From Hydractinia symbiolongicarpus (taxonomy: Eukaryota > Cnidaria > Hydrozoa > Anthoathecata > Hydractiniidae), in NCBI RefSeq assembly GCF_029227915.1, contig NC_079876.1:14818001-14882000 (forward strand): 64,000 bases of DNA, given 5' to 3'. Shown piece after piece: positions 52,446 through 64,000 of the stretch. The translations under genes were made by a program, and so were the position numbers. The notes under the pieces were generated by a model. It was not told the DNA's origin. It was given only the letters and a program-made list of their open reading frames with translations, and made no database searches. How positions within the stretch are numbered: position 1 is the first letter of the stretch; every line of letters starts with the position of its first letter.

Positions 52446-55400
52446 ATGTCTGGTGGATATGAATATAAAGTTATCGGTGAAGTGATACCAGATTTATATT
52501 GTTGCGTTTGTTTAAACTTAATGAAGGAGGCAATGCAGTTTGCACGTGGACATGGAATGTGTTACAGCTGTTTACAAGATCTGGAATTGAAGAATAAGAA
52601 AGGTGCTTATCAATCTGCCAGTTATTTAAAATTAATACTTTTTTATTGCAGAAATCAGAGAACATGAAAACTTTGGGATTTTTTTTTACATTTTTTAATT
52701 GTTTTACATGGTTTTTCGGGTTATAGATTTCATTTGTCCGAGTTGCCGTCAAAAAATAGATAACGTAAGGATTTTTCTAACATATATTTGCTTAATTTTT
52801 GTCGTAATTTCACTCTGCTTATCTACTTTTATGTATTTTTTTTATTTATAGATACAACCAGCTACTATTATTAACAGAATAAATATGTCGGTAAAAGTAA
52901 AGTGTGGTTATTTCGAGAGAGGTTGTTCGTGGACTGGAGAACTAAGTAACATACAGGTAGAATTTGTACCCCATTTTGTCTGTAGTAAGCAAATGTGTAA
53001 CACGTTTTATTAGTTTTTGTTTGTGGGAAATGTTATGAAAGGAAAATTACTTCGAAGTGCATTCGAATGTGTTTTTATAGGATCACCTTACAAAAGAATG
53101 TCATTTCCAGCTTGTTAATTGTACTTTTGATAATTGCAAAGAGGCTATGGAACGTCACAGGCTGCCTGATCATCAAGAGTTATGCACTTTCAAAACTGTT
53201 TTGTGTATGTATTGCTCATCGACATGCCTTATGTCCGAGTTAAAGGTAAATTCTACTTTCATCTTATATGTTATGTGCGTAAACATAACTTTCTCAAGGA
53301 AGTGAACTGATTTTTAAATGTCTTTCGGACGTAATTCATCAGAAACTTTTGTTAAAATCACAATTCTCCATGCCATAATTTCGAATAAAAGAAAATACAC
53401 AATTAACCCTATTCGAGTCGGGGGGGAGGGGTGTGGCTAAAAAGCCCCCCCTCTCACTTTTTTGGTGATAACCTTTAAAGTACGTCATATTATGGGCTAA
53501 AATTTTCTGACTTTTCATCAGATTTATTAAGCTCCACGAATATAATTTTTTTTTTAATATGACGTCACACCTATTTTCATGTTGACACATCTTTCAACAG
53601 GTGGCATCATAAAGAAAAAGAAATTCATTCATTTTACGTATTACTTATAGGTTTTTAAACATATTTATATGTTTATGGGTCATAATCTTTTACTATATGT
53701 CTTGAATTAATTTTTCAAATTTTTCATATACTCAATCTTTATTTTTTGTGATGACGTCATCGCTGACGAAATGATGTCATTCAAATTTTTTTTTTATCCC
53801 AATGATGTTCCTATGACTTCATCAGCATGTGTACCAAGTTCCAATACGATACCATGTTTCCTTCATTGTTTTTGAAGGAGGGGCCCTTCCCCCGTCTTTT
53901 CGGAGCCCCCAAATAGCCCGGCCTGAATAGGGTTAAGTGCATTCTCTATGAACGTAGAGACTTTTTTCCTTACCTTTTTTTATCAATTTACCATTTGTTG
54001 TAAGAATATCTTAATTTAGGATCATTGTGCTACATGTGGGAAATATCCTGTCCCTTGCTCAAACCAATGCTCAATGGAAACAATGGAACGGGAAATGGTA
54101 ACAATGTTTATCTCTTATATGTTTATTTTTAACAGTTTAAATACCGCCACGATAAATAAGCATTCAAAAAAATTCCCTTCTAATTTGTTCTGTCCAATTA
54201 AAAATGGTAAAACTTTATAAAAAGTTTTATACGGTATATTTTACAGCTGTCTTTGAGAAAAATCGTAAATAATTAAATCGCCTTATCTTATCGCAGACGC
54301 ACTCAGTTGCTGCATTTTTATAATAAACTAGTTGTTTAAAACTGTGGAATCTACCTAGCTAAAAAAGTTATTCAATAATGTTATTTTGCGGAATAAATTT
54401 TAGTGAAATTTTTTGCCAACAATTAACTTCCAAAATAAGATCCCTTTTCAAACTTGAAGACACTATTGATTACAAAGCAACGTAATTTGTAAAGGAAATT
54501 GTTCCTGTAATTGACAATATATGGGTGAAACCAAACGCAATGTAACCATCAGATGGAGGGAGCACAATTTTTCTGATGATAAAACAGAGCCCGTACTCCA
54601 AATCATGAACTTACCTGGTCTATACTTGCTAAAGCAAGTACGGTCACAAGAGAAAGAAGAATTCTTGAGGCATTTTATATTTCTACTCAAAAGCTGTTAA
54701 GTAATGACCAGCTGGACGTTAAAAGTTTATTACTTTTCAGAAACGGTATTAATAAGTTTTCGTTTCACATGTTGTTAACCGTTTTTTGAATTTTTGATAG
54801 CATTCCACGATCGCTTACGATTTATTTATCTATTTATTTAGTCCATTGTTGCAATTTTTTTTATGCAGAGTTTCCTTTGAGACCTAATTTTGATCGTCCG
54901 TTGAGACTGTCTTTGATTTGAAACTAATTATTTCCAGAGATGTGTATATATGTTTTTAGCTTAGAAATGTTCTTTCACTTCATAATGTAACACTGTTAGG
55001 AAAAGCTTCGTGCATTTTTATTTTTCTTTTAAGTAGAGTTTTTTTTGAAAATACAATAATATTAATTGGCCGTGTTTTGCCCCTACATTGATTTATAACA
55101 AAGCAATTACTTCCATTGTGATTTTAAACTTCGTCATGGCAAATTAGAATGCAATAGCAAAATTTTTAGCTCATGAAATTCATTTATCACATAATTTGTT
55201 CTCGCTAATTAAAAATCTAAAAAAAGGTTTTTAAAATACAGCACATGCCTTTTAGGAGATCTTTTATAGGCGCTTTTAAAGAAAATTGTAGAAAATATAA
55301 TCGACTTTGCCTGTCGCAGACAGACGCAAATAGCAAATTAATTTAAGAGATGATTCCCTAACTTCTTTATTTTCTTGTTTTACAGTATTTCTAAATGAGA

Positions 55401-56445
55401 AGCAATTATTGGTGACAAAGGCGTCACCTCTGTTTTCGATTTTTATAGGTGGAAGTTCGTCGCAATATTTGCTGTAAAGAAGTTGTTGCCTGTGAATTTT
55501 CATCGTTTCGATGTAATTCTACGGTATGTTTGTATTGATTATTTCTACGTTGTATTAACTACGCTTTTTAAATGATGCCAGGCAATTGTGAATTTTTTAG
55601 TTCACCAGAGATTATATGCTGGACTATGGTCGCAGTTTGTCACAACATCATTTATCTTTAACATTAAAAGAAGTTCAAGAAATGAAGGACAATATTGTGA
55701 AGTTCATGCAGGGAATGAAGAAAGAAATCAATGATCTAAAATTACAAGCGTCAGAGAAGGAGAAAGCAAAATTAAAGTGGTACACGGCCAAACTTTTTGT
55801 CAATATAAAAAATGAATTGAACGAGAACGACATATTTTCAAACCATTTCATGAAATTATTTAAAGCTCATTTAAAAGCCTTCGACAGCAATTTTGACCTT
55901 TTTATCAAAAGTATCGCATGGTTGAAAAATCACTTAAATGAAACAATAAAATGTAGGAATCACACAGAAGGTTACCAAGATCTTCAAAATGAAGTTTTTA
56001 AAATATTTGAAAAGAATATATTAATTATAAAAGAGGATATTTTACTTCTTAATTCCATTTGGGAAACAATTAAGCATGAAATGAAAACATTTATTGCAGA
56101 TCTGCAAAAAGGGTATGTTGAATAGTAGATTAATTGCAATATTCAACATGATGAAACCTGATTTTAAGTATACTGTTGGTGCCAATTACTTTTATAAAGT
56201 TAAAACGTGGTTGTTAAGTGATAATCGGCAAAGGGGTTTATCGGTACATTAAAGTCTTTGATGATGAATTTGTAACTTGCTTTATTCAGACAAGACCCGG
56301 AACAATTTTTATTGTATTGAAGGAAATCGACAAATGGAAGAAAAAGAAATATCATGTTTACAACAAGAGAATGGAAAAAAGGCAAATGCTATTTGAACAT
56401 CATCGCCTATCATTTAAAATTAGAATTGCGGAATTAAAAATCTAA
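52446..56445 (+). pseudogene. TRAF-like gene 5, decaying: RING ligand lost, last exon broken
   Basis: Exons: 52446-52602, 52727-52764, 53081-53245 after 52852-52956, then 54020-54097, 55449-55523 and 55601-56125; the open product is about 380 residues. All splice sites are usable, although exons 1 and 2 are 157 and 38 nt instead of 158 and 52. The third RING cysteine is Arg (R34, codon 52545-52547), and a conserved zinc-finger His in exon 6 is Arg (55458-55460). The last exon ends at two consecutive TAG codons (56123-56128). Beyond them, sequence related to gene 4's C-terminus continues in a second frame (KPDFKYTVGANYFYKV, from 56151) and then a third (56218-56445, YRYIKVFDDEF to IRIAELKI). 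Several lesions indicate loss of constraint, though a truncated zinc-finger/coiled-coil protein could still be made. An in-frame ATG at 52428 is not the conserved start. Confidence 0.82.
53403..53936. mobile_element. Non-autonomous piggyBac-type MITE in intron 4 of gene 5
   Basis: TTAA (53403-53406) is followed by CCCTATTC; the other end is GAATAGGG followed by TTAA (53933-53936). Inside the ends are G-rich and C-rich blocks that extend the inverted symmetry loosely (GTCGGGGGGGAGG on the left, CCCCCAAATAGCCCGGCC on the right). A TTAA duplication with CCC...GGG ends is the signature of the piggyBac superfamily. It has no open frame, so it would depend on a transposase made elsewhere. The centre contains several TGACGTCA-like and ATGATGTCAT words. 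Confidence 0.8.
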
Positions 56446-59400
56446 GATTTTATTATTGAAGATAAACTACTCGTGCGACTTGTGTAACATGAAACGTATG
56501 ATATTATGTATCCTCTAAATATTAATACACACCAACCGTTAAACAAATTAGTTTGTATTTGAATTTAAAATTGTTCTTGTATTTTGCAGTGGAATCGAGA
56601 CTCCATCTACTGCTGTTATGTCATGTCAATAACCGTTGCAAGAATTATAGCACTACCAATATCTCCACTATATGACTCCACTTTTTGCGGATAGATTTCG
56701 CTGGTATAACTTTTTAGAATGATTTTTCGCTGGCACGAAATATGTAAGCATAAAATATATCACCCGCGTTTTTTCTTCCTATGTGTGAATATATTGTCAT
56801 TTTTGCAGAAGTATTAATTTTTACAAATAGTGATATGATAATGATAACAAGCAAAAATTTTCAAACCTGATAGTAATAAACTTTGCTCAGTTTTTGACGG
56901 TAGTAATTACTTTCAGAATGCCTATATAAAATAATTTTTAACTTCCGATTATATCATCAATTAAGATTAGCGGACTATGTTGAGGTCATAAAAAGGTTTG
57001 CGGAAATACAGTATGACAAACAGCATTTTAATTGTAATTTTTCCTAAATTACAATAAAACCAGGTAATCAACCAAACAGTTCCAAACTAAATTGGGTGCT
57101 CTTAAAACAAAAGTGAGTGCAGCAGCGTTTAGGAATTGCTTTACATTTAATCCCAGGTGATTCCTATTTACCCGTGCAGAAGAAGAAGACAGTTTTTTTC
57201 ACCTGTTTCCAGGTTATTTGACCTCCATTTTACTAAAAGTGATATACGCATGAAAATTTAACTTTTGCCTAAGCCGATGTGAAATGCTGTCGGCTTACAC
57301 TAGGTTTCACATAACAAGTGGAGTAAAATTTTGTGCTTTATTTCGAATTTTAAGAACATCAGCAAATACCGCGAACATTTAATAATACAGTGCAATTTCC
57401 AATAACTCACCGAAACAATAATTCATTTTTTTAAGCTCACTTCATCTATTATTAATGCTATCATTAGAGATAAAATATATGTAGGAAACCAACAGCCGAA
57501 AACCAGCAGCGTCGTTTCATAGCACCTTTTATAACCCTTTTTGTCGTAAGGAAAGGCCGTCAATATACAAAATGTGTTTTAGAAATTTCTTCAGTAGCTG
57601 ATTTTATTTTGTAGAGTTTGAAATGCTGGTCGTGTCGCTTGGTCCAGCTTTGTGGTATTATAGCAAATTGGAGTCACAAGGCCTCTTGTTTCCTTCATAC
57701 AATAGCCATACTAAACACGTTGTTGATAACAAAAACACGCCAACAAGCGGGTAATTTTTTAATAAACAAATAAAATTTATTCTTCGTTGCTAGAGTGGCA
57801 GACAGAAGGTTGGGAACTCTTTTAATAGTTTGCAAAGTCATAATAACAAGTTGAAAACAAGAAACCAATAACGAAGTATAATGAGTTTTTCTTTGTATTT
57901 ACAAGCCCTTCTAAAAACAGTGTTTATTTATTTCTTTGGTCAGCTGCGAAAGACGTCACCTTAAAAGATAAACCGTGCAGTTGCACGGCCACTGACGACC
58001 GGTCACTTAACGACCAGACCTACTAGTTTGGTCTGCTCCATAGTAAATCAATTTACATGTTACACCCTTTATAACCAAAATATTTCTGAATCAAAGACTA
58101 AGAACGTTTTGTTATTGAAATATTCGTAGAGTTAAAAAAATTGACATTTTTCGCACTGAAACGATAAATCTTCACGTAAAACTTTGCAAAACGACAACTC
58201 ACTAGACCCAAATTGTAAAACAGTCCGGTTTTGTTTACATGTTAGTGAGGGCTGCATTATTTATAATTCAGTATTTTTACACTTTTGCAAGACATTAAAA
58301 AGCATGAGATGCATTTTCCTTATTGTGATAGTCACAGGTCAATACATATAAAATAATTGAACAAGAAAAAGTTAGTTGAAGATCAAAAATATTGAACAAC
58401 ATGTGACAAAAAAATATTTATTACTTTATACTACTTAACTTATTGAACAAATTTAAGAGTAAAAAAGATAAAAAAAGATAAAAATTCGTAAATAAAAATG
58501 ACCCCTCCACAAGAGTGCGTGTTTGATTTGTTGTTAAATGTTTGTGCCATCTTAGCTTAACTGACTTTGTTGCTCGTGGTATGATGTGGAAAAGGGACTC
58601 TAAACTTGAAAAAATATTGTTGTTGGTCATCCCTTAACTTAAAAGTTTAAACAAAGGTTATAAAATGTTGTTACTACGATAGTAAGAAAAATATTTTTAG
58701 TTATGTCAAGCCAAAAATCTTATTTTTAAAGTTTATTGGTAAGTACACCTAAAACTCATTTCTTTTTACCCAATAACCATAAAAAATTCGTAAAGCTGTA
58801 GTTAAGATATTATATAGTTTTCTTCTAGATTTTAGGGTTAAGAAATCTATAACTTCTTTTCTCGATTAAAAATTATTTTCTGGCTGCCACAAATTTTTAT
58901 TTATTTTGTTCGCCTCTCCTTCGAAGAAAGTAAGTCAATAGTTTTTTCGCCTGGACGCCTAAATGAACATATATACCTGTCACCTGTGTAGTATGATTAT
59001 TAACTATTATTATTACTACTACCAGGATAACCTCTTAAGTTCCTATTAGAAGTGTTATTAATGAGGGCCCTGCAAAGGGGGTCCTAGTGTATTTAAAGCT
59101 ACCATTTGAGCTACGGAAGGCATGCAAGCACAACAACCGCTCAACTAGACAACCGCCTGATATATTCATCCTATTCTCATGCTGAACGTTAACCAGAAAG
59201 GATCGATCCACACTTTTATAGTCTCTGGTATGACTCCGTCGGGGTTTGAACTCAAGACCTTCCGTACAGAAGGCGAACGCTCTACCGCAAGGCCACCAGT
59301 TGGTATATTATTTTTAGTAATCTACATATATTTCACGCATCCATAAATTACAATGGTTTCTAATGCTGAAAAATGCGTAAATACTAAATGTATTTGCAAA

Positions 59401-62400
59401 CGTAAATATAAATTCAATCAGAAATAAAAACAAAATGAACATGAGAAAAAAAGATCATAGGCGAAGGAAGCAGTTAAATAATCACACGAAAGTCTTGAGT
59501 TGGGGAAACGTATTGAACGACATTAGGATAAATGAACCATTATAATTAATCAAATCTAAAGGAGTCTTTGTAGTCTAGATAATGAAAATTAAGGAATAAA
59601 TTAAAGTGTCACAAAAAACAAAAACAAAAAAACTAACATCCATAATTATAATGCGCAGGTTTAAAAAGTTTTCTACTTGAAATTTTCCAAGAAGAATGTG
59701 GTCTGAACCATACCTTTAAAGACCAGCCCTTTAAAAACAAAATTGCTGTAAACTTTTTAAAAACTTAAAACAAAATACAATAAAGAAATAAAAAATGGAG
59801 ACTAGCACGGTCAATGTTTTAGAGTATCAAATTTTGAAGAAAAAAATGATTTCAATGATAATTACTTAAGAAGTAAAGTGTTTGTTGTCTTTTTGTATAA
59901 CGTCAATGCTGTATTGATCTTTCACTTTCTTAACTGCAGTAAATTTTAATACATTGTTCTATAAGACAAATCTGAGTCTACAAAGCAATGTAATAAATTT
60001 TTATGTCGTGCGACTGCACAGTGATCGAGTAGAAAGTTGCATAGTTTTCTTATTATGGAGCTAGTTTTTTTATTGATATACAGTTTTGACATCAAACCTA
60101 GATACTTCATCCAAAATGTTCAAACAACATGTGAGATAGCATGCCAGTTTTTACTGGTGCATTGAAAGAAAAAGTGCAACTTGAAAGTTTACATTATATA
60201 GATATGTGATGGGTAACCGTGATTTGATGTACTGCGTACAAAAAAAAACGTTTTACGAGAGAAAAAATGCACCATAAACAGTCTCAACGATGAGACCAAT
60301 CGTTTTCTGCGTACTGCAACTTGAATTTTTATCTACAACAACATCAGTTTTAATTTAACGATTCGGATAACAATTTTTGCATGGTTGGGTTACATTAACT
60401 TATATCAACAGATGAGCAACTTGGAGTTACCATTTCATTAAGTTAGCTGTATTTAATTTTCCGTCCATGGTGTAGATAAGTAAGTATTAGGAAATTGTTT
60501 AAAAAGATGATCGTATTTAAAATAGTTTGAGCAAGAAATGCACTTTTTGTTGTTGTTATCTTTAAAAGATATATTTTACGTAAAGTAAGAAGCTAATACT
60601 TTTGATTTTTGATTTAAACTTTTGATTTAATTTTTGATTTAAACAGAACCTTGTCTTCATCATAATTAATAAACTAAATAATTCTTGGTCAAATATGGCC
60701 TGCAATATGGCAATTTTACTTTATGGAAAGACAAGGTAATCCCTTTCCTTATCCCTTAATTACTTCTACATTTATTAATGAAATGGTTCTCGCATTTTGA
60801 TTGGCTTATTTACACGAGATATGTGCTAAAAATCTTATATTTTTTCCTGATTGGGTAAGAATTCAGTAAACTTATTGATTTTCTGAAAAGGAGAAATTGT
60901 TGCGATACCTTTTCCATCATTTTGTGATAAAAACAAGTAATATTTATGAAACTATATGCATTTAATCATAAATATTTACGGTTCAATTACTCTTTTGTTT
61001 ACATATAGTTGTTCATGAAGGTATCAGTGCTCTCAACCACAGAGAATGAACGAGTGTAACTGTAGCTAACTTAAGCTTGGATTCATTGTACTCTGACGGA
61101 GTCTTTTCTTTAATCAATAAAAACAATGCATCAGACAGAAACAACAACAATGTCAAGTTTACTGTGAAAAAAACCCTACTTTAGCGCCAATATTTTGTCT
61201 GGAAACTTCTTCAATATAGCTAGTCAACTACCTAGCTACATTGTCTATGAAAAAACAATAAAAATATGTCACGTTATATCGAAAATACTAAACACAGCCC
61301 AGCAAAATTGTAACGCAGACACGCCTCCTGTCCTTTTCAGTCTCCCTGGCGGCTTGTTGGTTCCTTAGTCGTCGAATATCGACGTCTAATTTACATTTTT
61401 TGGACATAATGTTGTCAGTTATTGTACCGAATTCGAAAGCTCGGTGGCACGCAGTCTACGGTTGGTGATATTAAGGGAATTTTCCAATAAATATGTTTTG
61501 ATGTGAAACCATAACCTTTTTCTGAATAACAAAACAACATCAGATATCGGCATTTGGGATAAACGTTTTTCAATAACATATTGGTCCTTCTTCACCAACT
61601 GAAGTGTCAACGTCCACATTTCCCACATTATTTTCATCTTCTAAATTTGTTGTTTTATTTTGTAAACAATGAATTATCGCTAGAAAATCTTTTTAGTTAG
61701 TGTTTACAATACATATACTTGTCTGCTGTGACGTATCGTTTGTTTTGAATTGAGAAGTTGTGTAATGTATTTACTAAGAGATCGATATTATTTACAATAC
61801 GTAGTACCACTTAAATGGTACTCCAAATAAGTGTCCAGTGTCGTTTGGAATTTATTTAGTGGTAGCTGGACAGTGTGTAGTGTCATTATAGAAAAAAGAG
61901 AATGAAAGAAAGTGTTTGGGGGAGAAACTTCTGCGGTGTTATAAAAATTTTTAACAAATTTATAAATTATATCTGACAGCAAGAAAGTTTTAAGGGATCT
62001 TTACTAATATTGTAAGATTGTGCGAGAAAAAACTTTTGCAGTTCACTAGAAATTAATTTTTGTGAATTTTCCAAGCACCCGAAAACCGCAATTTCTTTTC
62101 CTGCAAACAGTTTCCTCTATTAAAATAACTTTTAAAAACACTGCATTTCTTCTTAAAAATGCGCGGTTGCATTAAATTGTTTATCACTTAAAAATGCATG
62201 TAGTGTTTTTAATTAATTTAAGAGCTTCGTTGAACAATTTTTGAAGTAAAATAGTAAAATCAAAAGTTTGTTCTGATGAGGATGTACAATAGGTGATATT
62301 GTATGATATCAAAAAGGAAGAAGATAACTTACCTGCCGCTAATAATAAGTACTTAAAATAACTTTCGTGTAATATGAATTCTTTACGAAAAAATTGAGGA

Positions 62401-62524
62401 AAAAATAATATTACGCAAGATTATTGCTAGCAATGTTAATGCTTCAATATTTATAAAATGTTACAACTATTTTCTATCTGTTTTTTCTTAACAATCAATA
62501 AATAAAGCAGAAAGTAATATAAAC
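56446..62524. other. Long intergenic region between genes 5 and 6
   Basis: Six kilobases without a supportable gene. It contains the SINE copy at 59020-59300 (-). A short palindrome CCGTGCAGTTGCACGG lies near 57971. Open frames on either strand are short and AT-rich, without domains. Confidence 0.55.
59020..59300 (-). mobile_element. tRNA-derived SINE (-)
   Basis: Read on -, it starts near 59300 with ACTGGTGGCCTTGCGGTAGA, an A-box-like element, and has a B-box-like GAGTTCAAACCCC near 59248. The tRNA-like head is followed by a body that matches the diverged + copy at 24021-24290 (ACTATAAAAGTGTGGATC, TAGCTTTAAATACACTAGGA). It ends in a TAATAATAATA-like simple tail near 59005-59020. This copy is better preserved than the other. 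Confidence 0.8.
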
Positions 62525-63946
62525 ATGTGTGGTGGATATAAGTATGAAATTTCAGGTGATGTGTTACCAGACTTGCTTTGCTGCATTTGTTTGAAGTTAA
62601 TGAAGAACGCGATGCAGTTAGAATGTGGGCATGGCATGTGTCAGAGCTGTTTAGAAGATTTGGAAAAGAACTGCAAGAAAAGGTAGGCAGGGTTTAGCTT
62701 TGATTAAAAAAACTAACTTTCTTTAAATCAATAACTTGTACGCTACGATTTATATTCTCTTCTTACTTCTTTAGTCGCCAGAAGTATTGTTGCCCGTGCT
62801 GCCGAGCCAGAATTCAAAATGAATGCGTAAGAAAGTTATTTGAATTTTATGTGTAAATAAAATTGTAAGATTTTATCAATATTACATTTTATATGATTTT
62901 TAAATGTTAACAGGTGACCCATGCAGCTATAATCAATAGAATTATTTCAACTACAAAGGTCAAGTGTGAAAATGTTAAGAAAGAATGTCCATGGGTTGGA
63001 GAGCTCAGCAATATACAGGTAGACTATTGCAACATTATCAATCAATCATAACTATCTTTTTCTTTTACGTCAATAAAAAGTTAATCCAATTTTTTTTCAG
63101 CACCACCTGGAAAAGGAATGTTGTTTTCAGATTGTAAATTATACTTTTGAACACTGTCAAGAAAATATGGAACGTCGCACACTTTCTATTCACGGGGAAA
63201 TGTGTGGTTACAAGCCCGTGACATGTGAATATTGTTCCATAATATGCCTAAAATATTTTTTAATTATAATTTAAAATATGACATTTGCTTGCGGGTATAG
63301 TTTTGGACACATTATATACAATAATTATCAATTCCATTTTTAGAATCATCACGGTGCTTGTGAAAAATATCCTGTTCCATGTCCAAACGAATGTTCAGCC
63401 AACAAAATGGAACGACAAACGGTACCTTCTCTTAATTCGCCTGCTGGAAAGTAAAGGTTTTTAATTCTATTGGAGCTTATAATGAAAGAAATTAGAAAAT
63501 AGAAATAAATTATACTTTTCGGGGGTGTTCTTTGTTTGTTTGTTTTTGACAGGAAAATTTTGTGTAAATTTAGAAATGTGCTGACTCGCCTTCTAGAACT
63601 TGGGCTGACGCAATTAATAATATATTGTTGCCAGTTTGTTGCGTTATAACATTCTAAACCTGCCCTTTTATTTATTTTTTTGATAGACCTTACGAAAGTT
63701 ATTAACGGAAAGGAGAAACCCCCAACACTACTAACCGTAGCATTTTGGAAAAATCTGGACCGAATATGGTTAACCCAGACTCATATCATAATACATTTAT
63801 ATATTTTACATAATTTAACTATAAAATAACCTAATGTTTCCTATTTGACAATTCTGTTTATTTTTATTTAGGTGGAAGACCATAGAACCATTTGCACAAA
63901 AGAAAACATTTCTTGTGAATTCTTGACATTTGGTTGCAATTTTGAG
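62525..63946 (+). pseudogene. TRAF-like gene 6, incomplete at the window edge, exon 4 donor lost
   Basis: Exons seen: 62525-62682, 62775-62826, 62914-63018, 63101 to about 63265, 63344-63421 and 63872-63946; the last exon lies beyond the window. The opening is MCGGYKYEI, and the RING is complete (CCIC, CGHGMC, QSC, then CCPCC). Exon 4 should end near 63265 at a GT, as in genes 4 and 5, but the sequence there is TTTTTAATTATAATTTAA, with no donor and a stop at 63272-63274. One zinc-finger cysteine in exon 4 is Tyr (63140-63142). Exons 5 and 6 remain in phase with good splice sites. Read straight through, the product is about 162 residues; skipping exon 4 would keep frame, since the exon is normally 165 nt. 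It is therefore either a dying gene or one using exon skipping. Closest relatives in the window are genes 4 and 5. Confidence 0.78.
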
Positions 63947-64000
63947 GTATGTATTTTTTTACAAAAGCTTGCCAATACATCTTATTTGATGCTGGTAAAT

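Noticed and set aside
59226-59300. Possible functional tRNA gene on the - strand
   Set aside because: A- and B-box-like sequences exist, but the acceptor stem does not pair properly and the same head plus body recurs at 24021, which indicates a SINE.

Overview
This window looks like AT-rich nuclear DNA from an invertebrate animal, most likely a cnidarian and perhaps a hydrozoan. The reasons are GT-AG spliceosomal introns in every real gene, a tandem family of RING/TRAF-type zinc-finger genes, a decayed LINE, a tRNA-derived SINE family, and a DUF6589-like/RecQ-like DNA transposon of a kind I remember from cnidarian genomes. The organism assignment is inference; no species-specific marker is visible.

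The backbone is a head-to-tail array of six TRAF-like genes, all on the + strand, starting at 7064, 17617, 24364, 38584, 52446 and 62525, plus two degenerate first-exon relics (3190-3330 and 17101-17235). Intact members share one architecture: a short exon 1 with most of a C3HC4 RING, exon 2 with the last CxxC pair, exons 3-6 with TRAF-type zinc fingers, and a long last exon with a coiled coil and a C-terminal domain that I cannot match to the usual MATH/TRAF-C domain. Exon lengths are nearly fixed (158, 52, 105, 162-165, 75-78, 75-78 nt), so the array grew by duplication of whole genes. Genes 1-4 look functional. Gene 5 is decaying (RING ligand lost, zinc-finger His lost, tandem stops and frame changes in the last exon). 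Gene 6 has lost the exon 4 splice donor and runs off the window.

Mobile DNA fills much of the rest. A LINE fragment with three in-frame stops lies at 1-2452. A complete 6.2 kb DNA transposon (26221-32451) with 75-bp terminal inverted repeats and a 9-bp target duplication sits in intron 3 of gene 3. It carries a ZAD-like/DUF6589-like transposase gene on + and a convergent RecQ-like helicase gene on -, which fits the AcademH lineage. A decayed transposase-like relic lies at about 12860-14200 (-), a piggyBac-type MITE flanked by TTAA lies in intron 4 of gene 5, and two copies of a SINE lie at about 24021-24290 (+) and 59020-59300 (-). A 295-bp (AAAG)n tract, hairpins, poly-C runs and two diverged local tandem duplications complete the picture.

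If the family works like known TRAFs, its proteins would be cytoplasmic adaptors or E3 ligases: the RING recruits an E2, the zinc fingers and coiled coil build oligomers, and the variable C-terminus contacts upstream receptors or partners. That role is inferred from family architecture only. Exon edges were set by eye from GT/AG sites, phase and alignment among paralogues.
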